A stretch of 64,000 bases of DNA, taken from the NCBI GenBank assembly GCA_010015655.1, contig ML976703.1, forward strand, positions 1-64,000. Reading direction: 5' to 3'. Below are positions 1 through 10,109 of the stretch, one piece after another; position 1 is the stretch's first letter; the number at the start of each line of letters is the position of its first letter. The DNA is from Bimuria novae-zelandiae CBS 107.79. Taxonomy: Eukaryota > Ascomycota > Dothideomycetes > Pleosporales > Didymosphaeriaceae. The notes beneath the pieces are model-generated. The model worked only from the letters and a program-made list of their open reading frames with translations, was not told the DNA's origin and did no database searches. The translations under genes and the position numbers were made by a program.

Positions 1-95
1 CTAACCCTAACCCTAACCCTAACCCTAACCCTAACCCTAACCCTAACCCTAACCCTAACCCTAACCCTAACCCTAACCCTAACCCTAACCCTAAC
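1..95. repeat. Telomere, C-strand
   Basis: About 15.8 perfect CCCTAA units run from the first base. C-strand repeats at the 5' end of the plus strand mean this is a true left chromosome end. The tract passes without a gap into the spacer box that also separates the helicase relics further in. Confidence 0.98.
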
Positions 96-360
96 GCGCA
101 ACCCTAACGCCTATAACTATATATTATTTAGTGCTGTAAATTGGCTAGAACGTGTAACTTAGTGTGCTAAATCTATCACTAAAATTTTAGGTTAATTAAA
201 CTACAGGAACCTATCGACATGTGGGGTTAACTATCTTTAATATACGGGCTACGTTTTTAGATATACATAAAAGAATTGGCCTAGCGCGGATATTCTATCC
301 CTAATAAAACCAGGATCTTATTAATATGTAGGGCTACATGTTTATGTAGCCCTGGGTTAG
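96..360. repeat. Subtelomeric spacer box, terminal copy
   Basis: About 265 bp, repeated at 2122, 3924, 6169, 8263 and 9861. Near its right end is a perfect 10-bp stem (330-339 AGGGCTACAT with 344-353) with a 4-base loop, followed at once by GGGTTAG (354-360). The left end meets the telomere at a telomere-like motif. I see no coding capacity. Confidence 0.85.
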
Positions 361-1990
361 GGCTATGGCTATCGCGCACTATAAACCTATCCATTATTTA
401 CTAGACCTACTATAAACACCCTTTTGGCTAGCCCTATCGCTGGGTGCTATCCCCATTGCTCTTATATACGCTATTACTATTTATATCGTCTCCTACAAAT
501 GTATCTAATAATTCCAACGCCTACTACACCACCATAAACTAGGTAACCTTAATAATAGCTAATAAAATAGGCAGGTACTATTTGGCGCCCTTCTACCCGT
601 CCTCCTTTACCCCTAACATGGCTAATACACATACTAACGGGCTGTCGTACTCTTTGCGGGTAATAAACTAGCTTAATAATATAATATAAAACGCTAAACA
701 TAATTTCTTAATACTTAATAACGCTTTACGCTTACCTATAATTCTAGCCTCTTCTACCTCCTACTTGGCCTCTATCTCTCCCACCGCACTATCTACGTTA
801 TCTATTATTACCTTATCTACACTATTATTTTTATTTTTTATTTCTTTTATTTCTTCCTTCTCTTTCTCCTCTTCCTCCTCTACTACTTCTCCTGCTACCT
901 TTACTAACGCCTCCCACGCCTCGCGCTATCGCTGAGTAAACTAGTACGTAGGGCTCTTTTACGCGTGCGCTTACTACGTTTGCTAAAAAAACATTAATAT
1001 TTACTTCTATAACTAGGTATAGTTACTAACCGCCTTCTTATTTATATATAGCTATAACGGCGTAAACCGCGTCTAGTGCTTTTTTATCTAAATTACTTCT
1101 AATCGCACGAATATCCCCGTGCGGTGGATAATAGACGCCTGGCTAAACTACGCTAACCTATTTATAGCCTCCTATATAGTGGCCGCCACGGGCTCCTCTT
1201 TAGCTTTAGGCTCTTCTACACTTACTAATAATTTAGGCTACTCTATACCTACTAAATATAGTATTTACCTAGTCTACTCTAGTTACGAGTTCACCTCGTC
1301 TCGCGCGCCGTTTTAGATTATTGTCTTAGCCTACTTTTACACGTTGGCCTACGCCTTGTCCATGTTTCTGCCAACGCTTACCCACCCGGCCTCGCCGTCT
1401 ACGGGTTTGGGGGTAGGTTTGGGTTGGTAGACCTCGAAATACTACGAACCGGCGCCCTGGGCTAATAATTGTTAGCAATAAACGCGCCTCTAACCCTAAT
1501 TACTACGTAACTATATGCTTTGCTTCTCTAATTAACGTGGATGGCTACTTTTACCTACTAGTAATTAACTATAAACATGGCGCCAATGGTTCTTTATAAC
1601 GCGGAAACTTTAAATAATCTAGTAATACTAGCCTAGGGCTAATTAGCACATTAATCCGTCTATGTATACTAGTAACTGGCTAATAGGTTTAATGCTCTAA
1701 CTAGGCACCTCTAGCTCGCTAGTATACTAGAGTAAACTAGCCTAGCTACTAAGCTTATCTACTACTAACTGCGCTCGCGTGCGCCTAACACCCTAATAAA
1801 TTTATTATAAATAGTTACTTACCTAGCTAGGCTAAACCCTATACCTGCACTCTTTGCATATCGCTAATAAATACTTAGGTAAATATTTAAAATACTCGCT
1901 TATAATGCTACTCTTTATTATAATGGCGGGCTCGACGCTGCTGCGGGTAGGTTCTAATAATAGGTCCCTATCGCACTATATAGCCTTTTT
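361..1990 (-). pseudogene. Telomere-linked helicase relic 1, OrsD (DUF3505) part
   Basis: Read on the minus strand, one frame runs from about 1990 to 361 with many TAG/TAA codons but good similarity to the fungal OrsD/DUF3505 family: an N-terminal EYFKYLP block with a Cys pair (AICKEC) near 1870-1897, then SELEVPS, VIKNHWRHVY, a Glu/Lys-rich linker near 840-900, and RKEYDSPLV. Stops fall where Gln or Trp is expected, which fits RIP. The copy loses its C-terminus at 361, where it joins the spacer box. No helicase motif remains. The 65-105-residue plus-strand frames here are by-products of C-to-T change. The family match is from memory of the domain; direction and gene identity are firm, the exact 5' start is not. 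Confidence 0.8.
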
Positions 1991-2093
1991 AACGTATAGA
2001 ATTCTTTGTAACTTAACGCGTCTTTACTTATGCTACGCGTTAGTCTCTATTTTAGAGCTGCCTCTAGTGTCTAATTGCCACCTTATTATATTT

Positions 2094-2121
2094 ACCCTAA
2101 CCCTAACGCGCAACCCTAACG
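2094..2121. repeat. Interstitial telomere-like tract 1
   Basis: Two CCCTAA units, then GCGCAA and a third CCCTAA. The terminal telomere joins its spacer box at this same motif, so the tract marks either an old chromosome end or the seed for a new one. Confidence 0.85.
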
Positions 2122-2372
2122 CCTATAACTATATATTATTTAGTGCTATAAATTAACTAGGACGTGTAACTTAGTGTGCTAAATCTGTCACTAAAATTTT
2201 AAGTTAATTAGACTACAGGAACCTATTAACATGTAGGGTTAACTATTTTTAATATACGGGCTACGTTCTTAGATATATATAGAAGAATTGGCCTAGCGCG
2301 GATATTCTATCCCTAATAAAACCAGGATCCTATTAACATGTAGGGCTACATGTTTATGTAGCCCTGGGTTAG
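2122..2372. repeat. Subtelomeric spacer box, copy 2
   Basis: Near-identical to 96-360, with the same hairpin and terminal GGGTTAG (2366-2372). It then joins a different point of the helicase relic than in copy 1. Confidence 0.85.
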
Positions 2373-3790
2373 GCGGATACTATTTAGCGCCCTTCTACTC
2401 GTCCTCCTTTACCCCCAACATGGCTAATACACACACTAACAGGCTATCGTACTCTTTACGGGTAATAGACTGGCTTAACAATACGATGCAAAACGCTAAA
2501 CATAATTTCTTAATACTTAATAACGCTTTACGCTCGCCTATAATTCCAGCCTTCTCTACCTCCTACTTGGCCTCTATCTCTCCCACCACACTATCTGCGT
2601 CGTCTATTATTACCTTATTTATACTACTATCTTTGTCTTCTATCTCTTTTATCTCTTCCTTTTCTTTCTCCTCTTCCTCCTCTATCGCTCCTCCTGCCGC
2701 CTTTACCAACGCCTCCCACGCCTCACGCTACCACTAGGTAAACTAGTACGTAGGGCTCTTCCACGCGTACGCTTACTACGTTCGCTAAAAAAATATTAAT
2801 ATCTACTTCTATAATCGGGCATAGTTACTAACCGCCTTTTTGTTTATATATAGCTATAACAGCGTAAACCGCGTTTAGTACTTCTCCGTTCGGATTACTT
2901 CTAATCGCACGAATATCCTCGTGCAGTAGATAACAAACGCCTGGCTAAACTACGCTAACCTATTTATAGCCTCCTATATAGTGACTGCTACGGGCTCCTC
3001 TTTGGCTTTAGGCTCTTCTACGCTTGCCAATAATTTAGGCCACTCTATACCTACTAAATATAGCATCTACCTAGTCTACTCTAGCCATAGGTTCACCTCG
3101 TCTCGCGCGCCGTCTTAGATTATCGTCTTAGCCCACTTCTACACGTTGGCCCACGCCTTGTCTATGTTCCTGCCAACGCTTACCCACCCGGCCTCGCCGT
3201 CCACGGGTTTGGGGGTGGGTTTAGGTTAGTAGACCTCGAAATACTGCAAACCGGCGCCCTAGGCTAATAATTATTAGCAATAAACGCGCCTCTAACCCTA
3301 ATTGCTACGTAACTATATGCTTTGCTTCTCTAATTAACGTGGATGGCCACTTCTACCTACTAGTAACTAACTATAAACATGGCGCCAATGGTTCTTTATA
3401 ACGCGGAAACTTCGAATAATCTAATAATACTAGCCTAGGGCTAATTGGCACATTAATCCGTCTATATATACTAGTAACTAGCTAATAGGTTTAATACTCT
3501 AACTAGGCACCTCTAGCTCACTGGCATACTAGAGTAAACTAGCCTAGTTACTAAGCTTATCTACTACTAACTACGCTCGCGTGCGCCTAACACCCTAATA
3601 AATCTACTATAAATAGTTACTTACCTAGCTAGGCTAAACCCCGTACCTGCACTCTTTGCATATCGCCAATAAATACTTAGGTAAATATTTAAAATACTCG
3701 CTTATAATACTACTCTTTACTATAATAGCGGGCTCGACGCTGCTACGGGTAGGTTTTAACAATAGGTCCCTATCGCACTATATAGCCTTT
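2373..3790 (-). pseudogene. Telomere-linked helicase relic 2, OrsD part
   Basis: Same minus-strand reading as relic 1 but shorter. Its truncation at 2373 matches the place that lies near 570 in relic 1, so about 200 bp more of the C-terminal side is missing. The N-terminal EYFKYLP block is near 3700. Frame breaks are again TAG/TAA at expected Gln/Trp sites. Confidence 0.78.
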
Positions 3791-3895
3791 TTAACGCGTA
3801 GAATTCTTTATAACTTAACGCGTCTTTGCTTATACTACGCGTTAGTCTCTATTTCGGAGCTGCCTCTAGTGTCTAATCGCCGCCTTATTATGTTT

Positions 3896-3923
3896 ACCCT
3901 AACCCTAACGCGTAACCCTAATA
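3896..3923. repeat. Interstitial telomere-like tract 2
   Basis: Same motif as at 2094. The single CpA of the consensus (GCGCAA) is TpA here (GCGTAA), the exact change RIP makes, while the CCCTAA units, which lack CpA, are unchanged. Confidence 0.85.
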
Positions 3924-4174
3924 CTTATAACTATATATTATTTAGTGCTGCAAATTAGCTAGGACGTGTAACTTAGTGTGCTAAATCTATCACTAAAATT
4001 TTAGGTTAATTAAACTACAGGAACCTATTAACATGTGGGGTTAACTATCTTTAACATACGGGCTACGTTCTTAGATATATATAGAAGAATTGGCCTAGCG
4101 CGGATATTCTATCCCTAATAAAACCAGGATCTTATTAACATGTAGGGCTACATGTTTATGCAGCCCTGGGTTAG
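3924..4174. repeat. Subtelomeric spacer box, copy 3
   Basis: Same layout as the other boxes. The hairpin has one mismatch (ATGCAGCCCT arm). Ends GGGTTAG at 4168-4174. Confidence 0.85.
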
Positions 4175-6031
4175 AATGCTAGGGATAGGCTTGGCAAACA
4201 GGCCATTACTAAATAATAAATCCTCTATTAATAACTACCAACTCTCCTCCCTTAACCCGTGCACCATGCTGCGGAACTGGGCCATAGTAAACTATAGCTC
4301 CTTATATAATAGCTCGTCCTGCCCTACCTACTCCACATGGTCGCGTAACGTCGTGTTATAATAAATCTTTAGCCTATACGTCCGTAAATTTAATATTTAC
4401 TACATAGGGCTATGGCTGCCGCGCACTATAAACCTGTTTATTATCTACTAAACCTACTATAAATACCCTTTTAACCGGCCCTATTACTAGGTGCTATCCC
4501 CATCGCTCTTATATACGCTATTACTATTTATATCGTCTCCTACAAATGCATCTAACAATTCCAACGCCTATTACACCACTATAAACTAGGTAACCTTAAT
4601 AATAGCTAATAAAATAGGCAGGTACTATTTGGCGCCCTTCTACCTATCCTCCTTTACCCCCAACATGGCTAATGCACACACTAACAGGCTGTTATACTCT
4701 TTATAGGTAATAGACTGGCTTAATAATATAATGTAAAACGCTAAACACGATTTCTTAATACTTAATAACGCTTTACGCTCGCCCATAATTTTAGCCTCTT
4801 CTACCTCCTACTTAGCCTCTATCTCTCCCACCGCACTGTCTGCGTTGTCTATTATTACCTTATCTACACTACTATCTCTATCTCCTATTTCTTCTATCTC
4901 TTCCTCCTCTTCCTCCTCTTCCTCCTCTACTACTCCTCCTACTGCCTTTACTAACGCCTCCCACGCCTCGCGCTACTACTGGGTAAACTAGTACGTAGGG
5001 CTCTTCTACGCGTGCGCTTACTACGTTTACTAAAAAAATATTAATATCTGCTTCTATAACTAGGCATAGTTACCAACCGCCTTTTTATCTATATATAGCT
5101 ATAATAGCGTAAACCGCGTCTAGTGCTTCTTTGTCTAGATTACTTCCAATCGCACGAATATCCCCGTATAGTAGATAACGAACGCCTGGCTAAACTGCGC
5201 CAACCTATCTATAGCCTTTTATATAGCGGCCGCCACGGGCTCCTCTTTAGCTTTAGGCTCTTCTACGCTTGCTAATAATTCGGGCTACTCTATGCCTACT
5301 AAATACGGTATCTACCTAGTCTACTCTAGCCACGGGTTTACCTTGTCTCGCGCGCTGTCCTGGATTGTTATCTTAGCCCACTTTTACACGTTGGCCCACG
5401 CCTCGTCCATGTTCCTACTAACGCTTACCTACCCGGCCTCGCCGTCCACGGGTTCGGGGGTAGGTTTAGGTTAGTAGACCTCGAAATACTGCGAACCGGC
5501 GCCCTAGGCTAATAATCGTTAGTAATGGACGCGCCTCTAACCCTAATCGCTACGTAATTATATACTTTGCTTCTCTAATTAACGTGGATAACTACCTCTA
5601 CCTACTAGTAACTAACTATAAACATGGCGCTAATGGTTCTTCATAACGCGGAAACTTTAAACAATCTAACAACACTAGCCTAGGGCTAATTGGCACATTA
5701 ATCCGTCTATATATACTAGTAACTAGCTAATAGGTTTAATACTCTAACTAGGCACCTCTAGCTCGCTAGTATACTAGAGTAAACTAGCCTAGCTACTAAG
5801 CTTATCTACTACTAACTACGCTCGCGTGCGCCTAACACCCTAATAAATCTACTATAAATAGTTACTTACCTAGCTAGGCTAAACCCTGTACCTACACTCT
5901 TTACATATCGCTAATAAATACTTAGGTAAATATTTAAAATACTCGCTTGCAATGCTACTCTTTACTATAATAGTAGGCTTAACGCTACTACGGGTGGGTT
6001 CTAATAATAGGTCCCTATCGCACTATATAGC
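4175..6031 (-). pseudogene. Telomere-linked helicase relic 3, longest of the tandem OrsD copies
   Basis: The longest of the five tandem copies. Besides the blocks seen in relic 1 it extends toward the C-terminus through 4175-4400, where the minus strand continues into sequence that also occurs in relic 6 near 11,870-12,060. The N-terminal block lies near 5925. It is broken by RIP-type stops and ends at the spacer box at 4175. Plus-strand frames at 4152, 5292 and 5952 are shadows. Confidence 0.78.
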
Positions 6032-6140
6032 CTTTTTAACGCGTGGAATTCTTTATAACTTAACGCGTCTTTGCTTATGCTACGCGTTGGTCTCTATTTT
6101 AGAGCTACCTCCGGTGTCTAATCGCCGCCTTATTATGTTT

Positions 6141-6168
6141 ACCCTAACCCTAACGCGCAACCCTAATG
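6141..6168. repeat. Interstitial telomere-like tract 3
   Basis: Same motif as at 2094, lying just 5' (in the helicase-gene sense) of relic 3. Confidence 0.85.
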
Positions 6169-6466
6169 CCTATAACTATATATTATTTAGTGCTGCAAAT
6201 TGGCTAGGACGTGTAACTTAGTGTGCTGAATCTATTACTAAAATTTTAGGTTAATTAGACTACAGGAACCTATCGACATGTGGGGTTAACTATCTTTAAT
6301 ATACGGGCTACGTTCTCAGATATACATAGAAGAATTGGCCTAGCGCGGATATTCTATCCCTAATAAAACCAGGATTCTATTAACATGTAGGGCTACATGT
6401 TCATGCAGCCCTGGGTTAGGGTCCTATTAATATATAGGGCTACATGTTTATGCTGCCCTGGGTTAG
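6169..6466. repeat. Subtelomeric spacer box, copy 4, with duplicated end
   Basis: The box reaches GGGTTAG at 6413-6419, then repeats its last 47 bp or so (6420-6466), ending again in GGGTTAG. A second round of joining at the same terminus explains this. Confidence 0.8.
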
Positions 6467-8125
6467 CCCGTACGTTCGCAAATCTAATATTTACTATATA
6501 GGGCTATGGCTATTGCGCACTATAAACCTGTTTATTATCTACTAGACCTACTATAAATACCCTTTTAATCGGCCCCATCGCTAGGTGCTGTCCCTATTAC
6601 TCTTATATACGCTATTACTATTTATATTATCTCCTATAAATGCATCTAATAATTCTAACGCCTACTATACCACTATAAACTAGGTAACCTTAATAATGGC
6701 TAATAAAATAAGTAGATACTATTTGGCGCCCTTCCACTCGTCCTCCTTTACCCCTAATATAACTAATATATATATTAACGGGCTGTCGTACTCTTTGCGG
6801 GTAATAGACTGGCTTAATAATATAATATAAAACGCTAAACACGATTTCTTAATACTTAATAACGCTTTATACTTACCTATAATTCTAGCCTTCTTTGCCT
6901 CTTACTTAACCTCTATCTCTCCTACCGCACTATCTGCGTTGTTTATTATTACCTTATTTACACTACTATTTTTATCTCCTATTTCTTTTGTCTCTTCCTT
7001 TTCTTCCTTTTCTTCCTCCTCTATCGCTCCTTTTACTACCTTTACTAACGCCTTCTACGCCTCGCGCTACTACTAGGTAAACTAGTACGTAGGGCTCTTC
7101 CACGCGTGCGCTTGCTATATTTACTAAAAAAATATTAATATGTACTTCTACAACCGGGCATAATTACTAACCGCCTTTTTATCTATATATAGCTATAATA
7201 GCGTAAATTACGTTTAGTGCTTCTTTATTCGGATTACTTCTAATCGCACGAATATCCCCGTGCGGTGGATAATAGACGCCTGGCTAAACTACGCTAACCT
7301 ATCTATAGCCTCCTATATAGTAGCTGCCATAGGCTCCTCTTTAGCTTTAGGCTCTTTTACGCTTACTAATAATTTAGGCTACTTTATACTTACTAAATAT
7401 GGCATCTACCTAGTTTACTCTAGTTATGGGTTCACCTTGTCTCGCGCGCTATCCTAAATTATCGTCTTGGCCTGCTTTTACACGTTGGCCCACGCCTTAT
7501 CTATATTCCTGCCAACGCTTGCCCACTCGGCCTCGCCGTCCACGGGTTCGGGGGTGGGTTTGGGTTAGTGGACCTCGAAATACTACGAACTAGCGCCCTA
7601 GGCTAATAATTATTAGTAATAGACGCGCCTCTAACCCTAATTACTATATAACTATATACTTTACTTCTCTAATTAACGTAGATGGCCACTTCTACCTACT
7701 AGTAACTAACTATAAACATGGCGCCAATGGTTCTTTATAATGCGGAAACTTTAAATAATCTAGTAACACTAGCCTAGGGCTAATTAGCACATTAATCTAT
7801 CTATATATACTAGTAACTGGCTAATAGGTTTAATACTCTAACTAGGCACCTCTAGCTCGCTAGTATACTAGAGTAAACTAGCCTAGCTACTAAGCTTATT
7901 TACTACTAACTACGCTCGCGTGCGCCTAATACCCTAATAAATTTGCTGTAAATAGTTACTTGTCTAGCTAGGCTAAACCCTATACCTACACTCTTTGCAT
8001 ATCGCTAATAAATACTTAGGCAAATATTCGAAATACTTGCTTATAATGCTACTCTTTACTATAATGGCGGGCTTAACGCTACTACAAGTAGGTTCTAATA
8101 ATAGGTCCCTATCGCACTATATGGC
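6467..8125 (-). pseudogene. Telomere-linked helicase relic 4, OrsD part
   Basis: Minus-strand OrsD/DUF3505 relic like relics 1-3, truncated at 6467. N-terminal block near 8020. More AT-rich than relics 1-3, with RIP-type stops throughout. Confidence 0.77.
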
Positions 8126-8234
8126 CTTTTTAACGCGTAGAATTCTTCGCGACTTAACGTGTCTTTACTTATGCTATGCGTTAGTCTCTATTTTAAAGCT
8201 GCCTTCGGTGTCTAATCGCCGCCTTATTATATTT

Positions 8235-8262
8235 ACCCTAACCCTAACGCGCAACCCTAACG
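8235..8262. repeat. Interstitial telomere-like tract 4
   Basis: Same motif as at 2094, complete with the GCGCAA interruption. Confidence 0.85.
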
Positions 8263-8649
8263 CCTATAACTATATATTATTTAGTGCTATAAATTGGCTA
8301 GGACGTATAACTTAGTGTGCTAAATCTATTACTGAAATTTTAGGTTAATTAAACTACAGGAACCTATTAACATGTGGGGTTAATTATCTTTAACATACGG
8401 GCTACGTTCTTAGATATACATAGAAGAATTGGCCTAGCGCGGATATTCTATCCCTAACAAAACCAGGGTCCTATTAATATATAGGGCTACATGTTCATGC
8501 TGCCCTGGGTTAGGGTTAATTATCTTTAATATACGGGCTACGTTTTAAAATATATATAAGAGAATTTGCCTAGCGCGGATATTTTATCCCTAATAAATCT
8601 AGGGTCCTATTAATATATAGGGCTACATGGTTATACTATTCTGGGTTAG
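8263..8649. repeat. Subtelomeric spacer box, copy 5, with partial duplication
   Basis: A full box ends at 8512 (GGGTTAG). It is followed by a second, more mutated copy of the last 135 bp or so, joined at GGGTTA, and a second GGGTTAG end at 8643-8649. The inner hairpin is strongly eroded. Confidence 0.78.
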
Positions 8650-9727
8650 AATCGTGTTTAGTGCTTTTCTATTTAAATGGCTTATAATCGTACGAATATC
8701 CCCGTGCGATAGATAACAGACCCCTAGCTAAACTACGCTACTATATTTATAGCTTTTTATATAGTAGCTACTACTAGCTCTTCTTTTATTTTAGGCTCTT
8801 CTACACTTACTAATAACTTAGACCACTTTATATCTTTTAAATACGCTATTTATCTTATTTACTTAAGCTATAGGTTTACCTTATCTTACGCCCTATCCTA
8901 AATTATTATTTTAGTCTACTTTTACACGTTAGCCTATATTCTATTTATATTCTTAATAATCCGCGCCTATCCTATCTTGCCATTTATAAATTTAGGCGTA
9001 AAAGTAGCCTAGTAGACCTTAAACTACTACAATCTAGGGCTCTAAATAATTAATTACTAGTAATAGATAGCCTTATAACCTTACTTGTTTCGTAACTATA
9101 TACCTTTTTACCTTATTTGGCTTAGATAGCTACGTGTTTTTTTTACTAACTAATTATACACCTTTTACTAATGCTTTCTTATAACTTCTACGCTTTAGAA
9201 TACTTAGTAGCATTAATATAGTCTTAACTGGTATATTAACCCGTTTATGTATACTAGTAGCTAGCTAATAGGTTTAATAGCCTAATAGGGTACCTCTACC
9301 TCGCTAGTATACTAAAGTAAGTTAGTCTAACTATAAATCTTTTCTACTATTAACTTGGCTTACTTACGGGCGATTTAATAGTAACGCTATAAATAATTTA
9401 GAACGTAGCTATGTAAAACGCTATACCTATACTCTATATAAATTATTAATAAATACGCGGGTAACTGCTCTAAAAATTTATTAGCGCTACTACTTTTTAC
9501 TATAATAGTAGATTTAACGCTATTACGGCGATTACTATAATAGATTATAAATATTGTAACGCGATATTTTGGTAAACTATTACCTAGTTTACTATACGGA
9601 TCGCTATATAGGTAATAGGTTAAAAAATAGTGTTACTAACTAGAATATAAGTAATCTTTAGTGTTAGTAATTTAATTTATATTACTATGCCTACCTATGC
9701 CCTACCTATCGTGCTATATAGCCTTTT
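8650..9727 (-). pseudogene. Telomere-linked helicase relic 5, diverged and short
   Basis: Clearly related but more diverged than relics 1-4. The minus strand keeps the N-terminal block (LPAYLLIIYIEYRYSV near 9400-9470) and the SEVEVP block near 9300. About 150 bp of extra sequence separates these from the conserved 5' flank at 9700-9727. The C-terminal side is lost at 8650. An older copy or a separate family member. Confidence 0.65.
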
Positions 9728-9833
9728 TAGCTTTTAGAACCCTTTATAACGTAACGCGTCTTTACTTTTATTATATATTAATCTTTATCTTAGAATTAAC
9801 TTTAGTATTTAATCGCCACCTTATTACGTTTAC

Positions 9834-9860
9834 TCTAACCCTAACGCGCAATCCTAATGC
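9834..9860. repeat. Interstitial telomere-like tract 5, eroded
   Basis: CTAACCCTAACGCGCAATCC follows the same pattern with two C-to-T changes. Innermost of the series. Confidence 0.75.
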
Positions 9861-10109
9861 CTATAACTATATAGATTTTAGCGCTCTAAATTAGCTAAGA
9901 TATATAACTTAACGCGTTAAATATTTAGACTAAATTTTAAATTAATTAGCTTATAGAAACCTAATTTGACTAAGGAAAATTATTTATTAGAACCAGCCTA
10001 CGTAACTAAGAATACGCACGGAAATTAGGCTAGCATGTATATTCTATCCCTAAAAAACCTTACCTTAAAAATAAACTTAGCCCTGCCTCTAATTATAGTC
10101 CTGGGTTAG
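9861..10109. repeat. Subtelomeric spacer box, copy 6, diverged
   Basis: Alignable with the other boxes over most of its length and still ending in CCTGGGTTAG (10,100-10,109). The hairpin is no longer complementary. Confidence 0.72.

Noticed and set aside
330..360. Helitron 3' end (hairpin near a fixed terminus)
   Set aside because: The terminus is GGGTTAG, not CTRR, and no Rep/helicase of Helitron type is seen. The telomere-like end fits a subtelomeric mechanism better.
1854..2156. Repeated plus-strand frames of about 100 residues at 1854, 3656, 5952, 7995 and 9697 that look like a small protein family
   Set aside because: They lie antisense to the OrsD relics' 5' part and upstream flank and are open because C-to-T change removed stops on that strand. 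They do not follow coding constraints.
2420..2737. Plus-strand Ser-rich frame of 105 residues
   Set aside because: Antisense to the Glu/Lys-rich linker of the OrsD relic, which reads as Ser/Phe-rich on the other strand.
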